Part shown: positions 1 through 7,591 of the stretch, in pieces
Layout of the letters: each line of letters opens with the position of its first letter
How positions within the stretch are numbered: position 1 is the stretch's first letter
Assembly: GCA_034101475.1 (NCBI GenBank)
Contig: JAXEJQ010000046.1
Location: 1 to 17,090 of the forward strand
Direction: 5' to 3'
Source of the DNA: Limivivens sp034101475
GTDB lineage: Bacteria > Bacillota > Clostridia > Lachnospirales > Lachnospiraceae
Length of the DNA: 17,090 bases
Translations under genes and position numbers: made by a program
Notes under the pieces: generated by a model
What the model was told of the DNA's origin: nothing
Databases searched by the model: none
Seen by the model: only the letters and a program-made list of their open reading frames with translations

Positions 1-836
1 AGCAGATAATAGTAAAGCAGCACCAGAATGTCATTGGCGTGGAGATAACGTCCCCGGTCATCGATGACGCCGATCCGGTCTGCGTCTCCGTCTGTGGCGA
101 TCCCGATATCGCACTCCATATCCAGCACGTAATTCTGAAGGGATTTCAAAGTATCCTCTGCCGGCGCCGGGAGCTTGCGTCCAAACAGGGTATCATGGCG
201 CTCGTGAATCAGATCCACCTCACATCTGGCCGTGGAAAGAATGGTCTTCAGAGAGGTCTGGCTCACCCCGTACATGGGGTCCAGAACCACATGCAGCCCC
301 CGTTCCCGAATGGCCTGCATATTGATATTTTCAATGATATTGTCCAGATATTCATTCAGCGGATTAAATTCCAGGACTCTGCCCTCTGCCAGGGCTTTCT
401 CGTAATCCATGGTCAGAAGCTCGTCTTCGCCGGCAAGCTCCATATAGCGTTCAATCTCCGCCGTCTGCTCCTCGCTGGCATCCCGTCCCCCTCTGGTAAA
501 CACCTTGATCCCATTGTAAATGGCCGGATTATGGCTGGCAGTCACCATCATACCGTAGGGCAGATCATGCTTTTCCACGTAAAACATAATCAGCGGCGTA
601 GGTGAGGAACGGTTGACAAACCAGGTTTTGATGTTTTCCGCCGCGAAAACCTCACAGGCCCATTTGACAGCCTCCTTGGAGAGAAAACGTCTGTCATAGC
701 CGATGACCATTCCTGCATCCGCCACCTGCTCCGCTTTCATCTTCATACACATTGCCTTGGCGAGAAGCTGGATGTTGGCCCTGGTAAATTCATCTCCGAT
801 AATGGCCCTCCAGCCGCCGGTTCCGAAATGAATCAT
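1..836 (-). CDS. Phosphoglucomutase/phosphomannomutase family protein, partial (C-terminus outside window)
   Basis: This is an alpha-D-phosphohexomutase, a cytosolic enzyme that interconverts hexose 1- and 6-phosphates through a phosphoserine. The first 278 residues are visible. They start MIHFGTGGWRAIIGDEFT, typical of the family. The active-site loop TASHNP places the phosphoserine at residue 101, and the metal-binding loop DGDADR lies at about 249-254. The remaining sugar- and phosphate-binding domains run off the left edge. The ATG at 836 is preceded by a strong AGGAGG site. The gene lies 87 bp downstream of the GH94 phosphorylase on the same strand, so it probably takes the sugar 1-phosphate released by that enzyme to the 6-phosphate. 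Whether it prefers glucose, mannose or N-acetylglucosamine phosphate cannot be read from this part. The family call is firm; the substrate is inferred. Confidence 0.93.
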   Translation of the reverse strand, partial: MIHFGTGGWRAIIGDEFTRANIQLLAKAMCMKMKAEQVADAGMVIGYDRRFLSKEAVKWACEVFAAENIKTWFVNRSSPTPLIMFYVEKHDLPYGMMVTASHNPAIYNGIKVFTRGGRDASEEQTAEIERYMELAGEDELLTMDYEKALAEGRVLEFNPLNEYLDNIIENINMQAIRERGLHVVLDPMYGVSQTSLKTILSTARCEVDLIHERHDTLFGRKLPAPAEDTLKSLQNYVLDMECDIGIATDGDADRIGVIDDRGRYLHANDILVLLYYYL

Positions 837-872
837 ATAATTCCTCCTTTTTGCCTTTCCTGCGCATCTGCG

Positions 873-910
873 CCGGTTTCTTCCGTTTCCGGTCTCCACC
901 GCTTCCGGTC
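873..910 (-). repeat. Degenerate 16-bp tandem repeat between the phosphorylase and mutase genes
   Basis: Read on the minus strand, the words GACCGGAAGCGG, GACCGGAAACGG and AACCGG begin exactly 16 bases apart in the 87-bp spacer. It is a short imperfect array with no known role. The word GGAAACGGA also occurs in the dapF-dapL spacer repeat. Confidence 0.4.
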
Positions 911-923
911 TTTTCGCCGGAAT

Positions 924-3323
924 TTATGCGGGATGTCCCAATATAATCCGCACCTGATGGACAGTTCCCGCCTTACAGACCGGGATCCGTTCTGCCGGTT
1001 TTCCGTCAAAATACTGCTCCTGAACCCCTTTCATTACGCCATTCGGGTTTTCCACCTGGATTTCATAGAGAGCTCCCCGCCATTCCCGTACAGCCGAAAA
1101 GCTCTTCCATTCCGCCGGAATACAGGGATCCACAGCCAGGAAATCAAACTGGGGCCGGATTCCCAGCATATAACGGGTGGCAGAAAAATAGGCCCAGCCG
1201 CCGCTCCCCGTCATAAAGGGATGCCTTGCCCTTCCGAAAGCCGTGTGATCCTTTCCCATAATAAACTGGCAGTAGGAATAGGGCTCCGCCTCCCGGATCT
1301 CGATCTTATCATTCTGATAATAGGGACAGAGGGCATTGTAGAATTTCATGGCCCGATCCCCTCTTCCCAGCACACATTCTGCCGCCCAGGCCCAGGGATT
1401 GGGGTGACTGAATATGGAGCCGTTTTCTTTCAGCCCCGGATAAACCCGGGTCACAAAGCCGATTTCCTCATCCGGAACCGTATAGGAAGGGCCGTTCAGC
1501 ATAATCCCATAGGGAGTAAACAGCGCTTCATCCACGCTGTCCATGGCCCGGATTCCCCGCTCCTGGTCTGCTGCTCCTGACAGCACTGCCCAGGCATTGG
1601 ACTCCAGATGAATCCTCCCCTCCCGGTCCTCATGGGTACCGATCTTTCGCCCGCTCTTCGTAATTCCCCGGATAAACCATTCTCCGTCCCAGAGTTCCCG
1701 GCTGCAGACCTGGATCACATGCTCCCGCATGGCACCGTATTTCTCCACATCCTCTTTTCGTTCCAGGTATCCGGCCAGCTCCAGGAAGGCCCCCAGAGCC
1801 CACACATGCAGGAAGGAAACCATGGCGCTTTCCCCGCCGCCCAGATTCAGACAGTCGTTCCAGTCCGCCCGCAGGCCCCTGCAAATACCGTGTCCGCCCA
1901 CCTGTCGGGCGGAAAAATCCAGAATGCGCTTCATATGCTCATAAACAGTGCCCTGGCCTCCGTCCGCATAGGAATAAACCTCATCCACAAAGCCGAAATC
2001 TCCCGTTTCTTTTACGTATTCCACAATGGATGCCACCAGCCACAGGGCATCGTCGGAGCAGGTATCCTCCAGTCCGTGAATCATGTCCTTCACACTGGGA
2101 GTCGGAACCACCGTCGGCGACTTAAAGGGCTTCACCTCCGTGTCCGGATCAAACCATTCCGGCTGGAACAGATGCAGACCATACCCTTCCGAAATCAGTC
2201 CCCGCAGCAGCTCTACGATCCGCTGCCTGCATTTTTCCGGATTGGAATGGGGAACCGTCATAGAATCCTGGGCTGTATCCCGATAGCCCAGGCCCGTCCG
2301 TCCTCCCACCTCAATAAAGGAAGCGAACCTGGAAAACAGAATATTGATTTCCGCCTGATACAGGGTCCAGATATTGATCATGGTATTCATCCCTTCATTG
2401 GGGGTCTGAATCTGGAGCTTTCTGCACTTCTCATCCCAGTAACGGGCCAGCTCTTCGTAAACCCGGTCCACCTCCTTTGGATCGCTGAATTTTCTTCGCA
2501 CCGGCTCTGCCGCAGCTCTTTTTCCCTCGCCCAGCATAAAGATCAGGCGCACTTCCTCTCCCGGCGCCAGCGTCACCCTTTTCTGAAGAGAACCACAGTG
2601 ATTATTTCCCTTTTCAAAGGAGCCGCTGCAGCAGCCTCTCCGGACAGCCACCGGGTCCGTTTCCGTGTGATAAAGCCCGATAAAGGAATCCCGCAGGCAG
2701 TCAAAGCCGTCCGGCTCAAAGTCTGCCGTAAAGTACTGATAGCCGAATTCCTCATAAAACAGATCGTACTCAATTACACCGTTCTCATAGGAAGAACCCG
2801 CCGCATACATGCTCATCTGAAAGTTCTGATTGTCCATATCAATGTGATGGAAGGAAAATTCACAGTAGGAAAAGACATCCAGCACCCGTTCCTCTTTCCC
2901 CGTGTTGCAGATTTTTACATCCCAGAGCTCCACCGCCTCATTCAGAGGAATCACCAGAGTCTGGGAAGCCCGGATTCCTTTATATTCACACTCATAAACA
3001 CTGTAAGACATGCCATGGCGACAGGTATACTTCGCCTGTGTCAGATCCTTTCCCACCGGCTGCCAGGAAATGCTCCAGTAATCTCCGTCGCAGCTGTCCC
3101 TCAGATACACGTAGTGACCCGGCCGATCCAGTGGAACCCCGTTTGGCCGGAATCTTGTAATTCTGTGATATTGGGGAGTTTTATAAAACAGATATCCTCC
3201 TGCCGTGTGATTCACCACCGCGCACAGATCCTGAACGCCGATATAATTGGTCCATGAAGCAGGCAGATCCACCCGGTCAATGACATATTCCCTTTTTTCA
3301 TTGTCAAAATGTCCATACTGCAT
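924..3323 (-). CDS. GH94 disaccharide phosphorylase, N,N'-diacetylchitobiose phosphorylase-like
   Basis: GH94 enzymes are cytosolic inverting phosphorylases that split a beta-linked disaccharide with phosphate into a sugar 1-phosphate and a free sugar. The N-terminal beta-sandwich carries SWTNY and DRPGHYVYLRD. The (alpha/alpha)6 catalytic part has RTGLGYRDTAQD, then RADWNDCLNLGGGES, whose second Asp is the expected general acid, and later SHPNPWAW and EPYSY. From memory, these stretches and the length match Vibrio N,N'-diacetylchitobiose phosphorylase much better than cellobiose phosphorylase, which has IGRGMGFRDSNQD here. If so, the products are GlcNAc-1-phosphate and GlcNAc. The start is set at the ATG at 3323 (799 residues): it gives the family-like MQYGHFDN terminus and has AAAGGG 8 bases upstream. 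A GTG at 3332 in the same frame would add three residues. The downstream mutase supports a phosphorolytic pathway. Another beta-linked disaccharide substrate remains possible. Confidence 0.9.
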   Translation of the reverse strand: MQYGHFDNEKREYVIDRVDLPASWTNYIGVQDLCAVVNHTAGGYLFYKTPQYHRITRFRPNGVPLDRPGHYVYLRDSCDGDYWSISWQPVGKDLTQAKYTCRHGMSYSVYECEYKGIRASQTLVIPLNEAVELWDVKICNTGKEERVLDVFSYCEFSFHHIDMDNQNFQMSMYAAGSSYENGVIEYDLFYEEFGYQYFTADFEPDGFDCLRDSFIGLYHTETDPVAVRRGCCSGSFEKGNNHCGSLQKRVTLAPGEEVRLIFMLGEGKRAAAEPVRRKFSDPKEVDRVYEELARYWDEKCRKLQIQTPNEGMNTMINIWTLYQAEINILFSRFASFIEVGGRTGLGYRDTAQDSMTVPHSNPEKCRQRIVELLRGLISEGYGLHLFQPEWFDPDTEVKPFKSPTVVPTPSVKDMIHGLEDTCSDDALWLVASIVEYVKETGDFGFVDEVYSYADGGQGTVYEHMKRILDFSARQVGGHGICRGLRADWNDCLNLGGGESAMVSFLHVWALGAFLELAGYLERKEDVEKYGAMREHVIQVCSRELWDGEWFIRGITKSGRKIGTHEDREGRIHLESNAWAVLSGAADQERGIRAMDSVDEALFTPYGIMLNGPSYTVPDEEIGFVTRVYPGLKENGSIFSHPNPWAWAAECVLGRGDRAMKFYNALCPYYQNDKIEIREAEPYSYCQFIMGKDHTAFGRARHPFMTGSGGWAYFSATRYMLGIRPQFDFLAVDPCIPAEWKSFSAVREWRGALYEIQVENPNGVMKGVQEQYFDGKPAERIPVCKAGTVHQVRIILGHPA

Positions 3324-3421
3324 CCTTGTCACCCTTTCCCTTTCTTTCGCACACCCAATACAGGAATCATGAAATACCTTACTGTTTCGGTGAGGATAAA
3401 CATAAGGTTATTTTGTGTTGG

Positions 3422-3435
3422 TTATACTAGTATAA
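3422..3435. promoter_or_regulatory. Perfect 14-bp palindrome in the divergent GH94/asnA intergenic region
   Basis: TTATACTAGTATAA is a perfect dyad in the 248-bp gap (3324-3571) between the divergent GH94 and asnA genes. Its right half, with the next base, reads TATAAT on the plus strand (3431-3436). Its left half reads TATACT on the minus strand. It could therefore be overlapping -10 elements, a GntR-like operator, or both. Neither direction has a convincing -35 at normal spacing. No T-box or known riboswitch core was recognised in the rest of the gap. Confidence 0.4.
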
Positions 3436-3571
3436 TGCATCTCTTTTCTTCTCTCCATTGCCACTTCTGTGAATATTTGCACTTTTTTGGGTGGTTTGCT
3501 CATTTACAGCCGATCCGGACTGTGATACCATAGAAAACAGGCGCATTGCAAAATTAAAGGAGACAAAAAAT

Positions 3572-4582
3572 ATGAAGCATCTGTATTTACCGGAAAATTA
3601 TCATTCCGATCTGAATCTGCACGATACCCAGGTCGCCATCAAGACGGTCAAGGATTTCTTTCAGACCACATTAACCGAGCGTCTGAACCTGCTGCGTGTA
3701 TCGGCCCCCCTGTTCGTACAGCCCGAGTCCGGACTGAATGACAACTTAAACGGCGTGGAACGCCCGGTCAGCTTCGGCATCCGGGAGCAGGACGACGCGG
3801 AAGCGGAGATTGTCCACTCACTGGCCAAATGGAAGCGCTATGCTCTGAAAAAATACGGTTTTTCCTACGGGGAAGGTCTCTATACGGATATGAACGCCAT
3901 CCGCAGGGATGAGGAGACGGACAACATCCATTCCATCTACGTGGATCAGTGGGACTGGGAAAAAATCATTACCAAAGAGGAGCGGAACGTGGAAACCCTG
4001 AAAAGCGTTGTCCGCCAGGTATACAAGGCCCTGAAAAAAACGGAAAAATATATGGCTATCAAATACGATTATATCGAAGAAATCCTTCCTTCTGATATTT
4101 TCTTTATCACCACCCAGGAGCTGGAGGATATGATGCCGGACAGCACCCCCAAGGAGCGGGAGTATACCATCGCCAAATTAAAGGGAGCCGTATTTATCAT
4201 GCAGATCGGCGACAAGCTGGCTTCCGGCGAGAAGCACGACGGCCGTGCTCCGGACTACGATGACTGGAGCCTGAACGGGGATATCATCGTATACTATCCG
4301 GTACTGGACATTGCTCTGGAGCTTTCCTCCATGGGCATCCGTGTGGATGAAGAAGCCCTGACCCGCCAGCTTGCTCTGGCAGGATGTCCCGAACGGGCAG
4401 AGCTTCCTTTCCAGAAAGCCATTCTGAACCGGGAGCTTCCCTACACCATCGGCGGCGGCATCGGCCAGTCCCGTATCTGTATGTTTTATCTGCGAAAAGC
4501 GCACATCGGCGAGGTTCAGGCTTCTCTCTGGCCCGAAGAGGTCTGCCGGGAAGCAGAGGAACAAGGACTTCAGCTGCTCTGA
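3572..4582 (+). CDS. asnA: Aspartate--ammonia ligase (asparagine synthetase A)
   Basis: AsnA makes asparagine from aspartate, ammonia and ATP through an aspartyl-AMP intermediate in the cytosol. It is a relative of class II aminoacyl-tRNA synthetases, and unlike AsnB it uses free ammonia rather than glutamine. The 336-residue product matches the usual length of about 330. Conserved stretches run across the protein: the N-terminal KTVKDFFQ, GIREQDDAEAEIVHSLAKWK in the core, and a C-terminal GGGIGQSR with RKAHIGEVQASLWP. The start is the ATG at 3572, with AAAGGAGA 8 bases upstream. The open frame extends 27 codons further, but those residues lie before the ribosome-binding site and do not look like AsnA. 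The gene is alone on the plus strand, convergent with dapL. It fits the neighbourhood's ammonia-assimilation theme (glnA and an ANTAR regulator). Confidence 0.97.
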   Translation: MKHLYLPENYHSDLNLHDTQVAIKTVKDFFQTTLTERLNLLRVSAPLFVQPESGLNDNLNGVERPVSFGIREQDDAEAEIVHSLAKWKRYALKKYGFSYGEGLYTDMNAIRRDEETDNIHSIYVDQWDWEKIITKEERNVETLKSVVRQVYKALKKTEKYMAIKYDYIEEILPSDIFFITTQELEDMMPDSTPKEREYTIAKLKGAVFIMQIGDKLASGEKHDGRAPDYDDWSLNGDIIVYYPVLDIALELSSMGIRVDEEALTRQLALAGCPERAELPFQKAILNRELPYTIGGGIGQSRICMFYLRKAHIGEVQASLWPEEVCREAEEQGLQLL

Positions 4583-4641
4583 TCCGTTTTGCCGGCCAGA
4601 CGTCCGGCAGCGCTTTGTCCGGAACCTTTTCCTACATTTCA

Positions 4642-4685
4642 AAAGCCGGAAAGCACAGGTTTTCTCCTGCGCTTTCCGGCTTTTT
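4642..4685. terminator. Bidirectional rho-independent terminator between asnA and dapL
   Basis: A long hairpin pairs AAAGCCGGAAAGC (4642-4654) with GCTTTCCGGCTTT (4671-4683). After one A-C mismatch, a further CAGG/CCTG pairs around a six-base loop. A T-run follows on the plus strand and an A-run precedes it, so it can end both the asnA and the dapL transcripts. It lies 59 bp past the asnA stop and 25 bp past the dapL stop. Confidence 0.9.
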
Positions 4686-4710
4686 CAGTCCTGCTCACCG
4701 CTTTTTCTGA

Positions 4711-5925
4711 TTACATCTTTTTCATCCGCTCAATGGCAGCCACGGTATTCTCGTAGCTTCCGAAGGCGGTCAGACGGAAATATCCCTCTCCGCTGGGTCC
4801 GAATCCGGATCCGGGTGTCCCCACCACGTTGGCCTTCTCCAGCAGATAATCAAAGAACTCCCAGGAAGTCATCTGATCCGGCGTCTTCAGCCAGATATAG
4901 GGGGCGTTCACACCGCCGAAAACCGTATAGCCCGCTTCCTTCAGCCCTTCATAAATGACCTTCGCATTCTTCATGTAGTAAGCCACCTGCTCCTTTAACT
5001 GGGCTTTTCCGGCCTCGGAGTACACCGCTTCACCGGCCTTCTGAACAATATAGGGAGCACCATTGTACTTCGTTCCGTGACGTCTGGCCCACAGAGAATG
5101 AAGGGTCACATCCCCGCATTTCAAATCCTTTGGAATGACGGTATAACCCAGACGGGTTCCGGTAAAGCCGGCATTTTTCGAAAAGCTGTGAAGCTCAATG
5201 GCACAGGTCCTGGCACCCTCACACTCATACACGCTGTGTGGAACGTCCGCTTCGGAAATATAGGCTTCATAGGCCGCATCATAGATAATCACGGCGCCAA
5301 CCCGGTTGGCATAATCCACCCATACCTGAAGCTGCTCTCTGGTAATGGTGGTACCGGTGGGGTTATTCGGAAAGCAAAGATAAATGATATCCGGTGTCTC
5401 CTTCGGAAGCTCCGGAACAAAGTTATTCTCCGCCGTACAGGGCATATATATCACATCGCTCCAGGTCCCTGCCGCCGGATCATAAACGCCGGTTCTGCCC
5501 GCCATGACATTGGTATCCACATAGACCGGATAAACCGGATCCGTCACAGCGATTTTATTATCCACGCTGAAGATTTCCTGGATATTGCCAGAATCACATT
5601 TTGCGCCATCCGACACAAAAATTTCGTCCGCGCGGATATCGCAGCCCCGATCCTGATAATCATTTTTCGCAATGGCATTTCTCAGAAACTCGTACCCCAG
5701 ATCCGGCGCATAGCCATGGAAGGTCCTGGCATCCGCCATCTCATCCACAGCGCTGTGCAGCGCATCAATAATCGCAGGCGCCAGCGGCTGGGTAACATCT
5801 CCGATGCCCAGACGGATAATCTGTGCCTGGGGATTTGCCTCGCTGTAGGCGGCAACCTTTTTCGCAATATTGGAAAACAGATAACTGCCCGGTAATTTTA
5901 AATAATTGTCATTGATCTTAAACAT
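4711..5925 (-). CDS. dapL: LL-diaminopimelate aminotransferase
   Basis: DapL is a PLP enzyme (fold type I) that converts tetrahydrodipicolinate and glutamate directly to LL-diaminopimelate and 2-oxoglutarate. It bypasses the acylated intermediates of the DapD/DapE route and feeds lysine and peptidoglycan synthesis. The product has 404 residues, about the usual length. It shows the N-terminal YLFSNIAKKV and RLGIGDVTQPL, then FPNNPTGT at 186-192, DAAYEAY, and the PLP lysine K250 in SFSKNAGFTGTRLGY. The ATG at 5925 has AAAGGAGA upstream. The gene is downstream of dapF on the same strand; together they supply two consecutive steps, LL-DAP synthesis and its epimerisation to meso-DAP. The 129-bp spacer holds a tandem hairpin repeat. 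It ends at the shared terminator with asnA. Confidence 0.97.
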   Translation of the reverse strand: MFKINDNYLKLPGSYLFSNIAKKVAAYSEANPQAQIIRLGIGDVTQPLAPAIIDALHSAVDEMADARTFHGYAPDLGYEFLRNAIAKNDYQDRGCDIRADEIFVSDGAKCDSGNIQEIFSVDNKIAVTDPVYPVYVDTNVMAGRTGVYDPAAGTWSDVIYMPCTAENNFVPELPKETPDIIYLCFPNNPTGTTITREQLQVWVDYANRVGAVIIYDAAYEAYISEADVPHSVYECEGARTCAIELHSFSKNAGFTGTRLGYTVIPKDLKCGDVTLHSLWARRHGTKYNGAPYIVQKAGEAVYSEAGKAQLKEQVAYYMKNAKVIYEGLKEAGYTVFGGVNAPYIWLKTPDQMTSWEFFDYLLEKANVVGTPGSGFGPSGEGYFRLTAFGSYENTVAAIERMKKM

Positions 5926-5953
5926 GGTCTTCTCCTTTTATACACTCTTTTCA

Positions 5954-6031
5954 TCCGTTTCCGCTCTGCTGCGGATCCCTTTTGGGGATTTCTCCGTTTC
6001 CGCTCTGCTGCGGATCCCTTTTCAGGATTCC
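5954..6031 (-). repeat. Two-copy 39-bp tandem repeat forming twin hexaloop hairpins in the dapF-dapL spacer
   Basis: Two adjacent 39-bp units (5954-5992 and 5993-6031) agree at 36 of 39 positions, and the first 30 bases are identical. On the minus (transcribed) strand each unit contains TCCGC-AGCAGA-GCGGA, a 5-bp stem closing a six-base loop, at 5960-5975 and 5999-6014. The pair sits in the presumed dapF-dapL mRNA, upstream of the dapL ribosome-binding site. No T-run follows either hairpin, so a terminator is unlikely. Confidence 0.75.
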
Positions 6032-6054
6032 TCCCTATGCTTCTTTCCAAACCG

Positions 6055-6888
6055 TCACAGAGAAATCTCTCCGTCAAATACCGTGGCCGCCGGCCCGGTC
6101 ATATAGACCTGATTGGCTTCCCGGTCCCAGAATATTTCCAGATCTCCGCCCAGAAGCTTCACGGTAACCCTTTCTTTGGTATAGCCATTCAGAATGGACG
6201 CGACTGCCACCGCACAGGCTCCGGTTCCGCAGGCCATGGTTTCTCCTGCTCCCCGTTCCCACACGCGCATTTCCACCGTATGATCATCCAGAACCCTGAC
6301 AAATTCTGTATTGACCCGATCCGGAAAGCTCGGATGATGTTCAAACCTCGGACCGATTTTTTCAATATCCAGTCCCTTCACATCCTCCAGATAAACCACT
6401 GCATGGGGATTCCCCATGGAAACCGCCGTCACCTTCCAGAGGGTCCCATCCACCAGAAGGGGCTCACTCACCGCCTCTTCCTTTTCGGAGAGGAAAGGAA
6501 TCCCGGCAGTTTTCAGGCACGGACTTCCCATATTGACTTCCACAAGGACAGCCTTTCCGTCCTGAATGGTCAGCTTCAGATCCTTAATCCCACTTTTTGT
6601 ATCAATCCGTATTTCTGTCTTATCCGTCAATCCGTAATCATAAACATACTTTGCCACACATCGGATACCATTCCCGCACATGGCTCCCTGGGAACCATCC
6701 GAATTATACATCTCCATCTCAAAATCTGCTTTTTCCGAGGGTTTGATGAGAATCAGCCCGTCAGAGCCGATTCCGAAGTGACGGTCGCTGACGAATTTCG
6801 CCACAGCGCCCGGATTTTCCACCGTCTCCTTAAAACAGTTCACATAGACATAATCATTTCCAATCCCGTGCATTTTTGTAAATTTCAC
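6055..6888 (-). CDS. dapF: Diaminopimelate epimerase
   Basis: DapF interconverts LL- and meso-diaminopimelate by a cofactor-independent two-cysteine mechanism in the cytosol, giving the meso form used for peptidoglycan and lysine. With the start at GTG 6888 the product is 277 residues, the normal size, and begins VKFTKMHGIGNDYV, a standard DapF start. The catalytic cysteines are visible: C71 in GAMCGNGIRC and C220 in ETMACGTGACAVA. The GTG has AAGGAG 8 bases upstream. A longer frame starting at 6912 would place the ribosome-binding site inside the gene and adds residues unlike the family. It lies between the ANTAR gene and dapL, all on the minus strand. A possible extended -10 promoter just upstream may allow separate control from glnA. 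Confidence 0.97.
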   Translation of the reverse strand: MKFTKMHGIGNDYVYVNCFKETVENPGAVAKFVSDRHFGIGSDGLILIKPSEKADFEMEMYNSDGSQGAMCGNGIRCVAKYVYDYGLTDKTEIRIDTKSGIKDLKLTIQDGKAVLVEVNMGSPCLKTAGIPFLSEKEEAVSEPLLVDGTLWKVTAVSMGNPHAVVYLEDVKGLDIEKIGPRFEHHPSFPDRVNTEFVRVLDDHTVEMRVWERGAGETMACGTGACAVAVASILNGYTKERVTVKLLGGDLEIFWDREANQVYMTGPAATVFDGEISL

Positions 6889-6961
6889 AGCATGTTCTCC
6901 TTTCCGGCCCACCGGCTTTCCCGAAAACTCCCAGACACCGGCTGCCTCTCAGTCCTGGTTC

Positions 6962-6990
6962 ATCTTACCATAACTTTCCGCCGTTGAAAA
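6962..6990 (-). promoter_or_regulatory. Candidate dapF promoter (extended -10)
   Basis: On the minus strand TTTTCA (6990-6985) is followed after 17 bases by TAAGAT (6967-6962), with TGG directly before it forming an extended -10. Each hexamer matches consensus at four of six positions. It overlaps the region just past the ANTAR stop codon. It is plausible but not strong. Confidence 0.35.
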
Positions 6991-6998
6991 GCGGCGCT

Positions 6999-7547
6999 TC
7001 AGAATTTCATAAGGCTGAACACCATCTTTGCTGTTTCCACCAGATTGTTTCCGCTGTCCATGCTGCATTTCTGAATGTAGCGGTGCGCTTCCTCCTCCGT
7101 CATATGGTTTCGCTCCATCAGAAGTTTCTTGGCGTCCTCAATGATTCTCCGGTCTTCGGCGGAACGCTCCTTCGGCTTTGCCTTCTGTTTTCTCCGTCTC
7201 CGGACCTGGGTGGCCGCCATCATCTCCAGGGTATTGACCAGATCGTGAACCTTCAGCGGCAGTGGCAGACATACGATATTTCTGCTGACACCCTGCCCCA
7301 GAATATTATTGGACGCCACCAGCAGCATCTCGAAATGAGGCGGCAGGCATTCCCGCAGTTCTGAATAAATCATATCGGCAAAACGATACCCGCAGACAAC
7401 AATCCCGTCCTCGAACTGATCCGCAGCCTGCAGCACCTGAGCACCGCTGGCACATACCGCTACGACATTGTATCCGTTGCGGATCAGCAGATTCCGGATA
7501 TTTTTTGCGTCCTCTATTTTGGGGAATACTACAATCACATTAACCAC
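6999..7547 (-). CDS. ANTAR-domain RNA-binding regulator with a degenerate receiver domain
   Basis: The 182-residue protein has an N-terminal receiver-like fold (about 1-110), a basic linker RRRRKQKAKPK (about 116-126), and a C-terminal ANTAR domain (about 127-181) with IIEDAKKLLMERNHMTEEEAHRYIQK. ANTAR domains bind paired hairpins in nascent RNA and prevent transcription termination, often in nitrogen genes (family knowledge). The receiver seems unable to take phosphate: where DLVLLD is expected it reads DGIVVCG, putting C52 at the acceptor position, and the usual acidic pair near the start is missing. The start is the GTG at 7547, with AGGAGG seven bases upstream. It lies 44 bp downstream of glnA and probably shares its transcript, which points to glnA as a target. 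The signal it senses is unknown. Confidence 0.9.
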   Translation of the reverse strand: MVNVIVVFPKIEDAKNIRNLLIRNGYNVVAVCASGAQVLQAADQFEDGIVVCGYRFADMIYSELRECLPPHFEMLLVASNNILGQGVSRNIVCLPLPLKVHDLVNTLEMMAATQVRRRRKQKAKPKERSAEDRRIIEDAKKLLMERNHMTEEEAHRYIQKCSMDSGNNLVETAKMVFSLMKF

Positions 7548-7557
7548 TGACGCACCT

Positions 7558-7586
7558 CCTGTCTCGTTTTTTCTCTCTCAGACAGG
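7558..7586 (-). promoter_or_regulatory. Hairpin overlapping the ANTAR-gene ribosome-binding site
   Basis: In the 44-bp glnA-ANTAR spacer the minus strand has CCTGTCT and AGACAGG as perfect 7-bp arms around a 15-base purine-rich loop. The 3' arm shares its AGG with the AGGAGG ribosome-binding site of the ANTAR gene, so folding would partly hide that site. Confidence 0.4.
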
Positions 7587-7591
7587 AAAGC

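Noticed and set aside
1608..3257. Long plus-strand open frames opposite GH94 (828-1580 and 1608-3257)
   Set aside because: They are antisense to a clear GH94 gene with end-to-end family similarity, and show no domain or ribosome-binding site.
3324..3571. T-box or other amino-acid riboswitch before asnA
   Set aside because: There is no T-box signature or terminator hairpin in the gap. Only the palindrome at 3422-3435 stands out.
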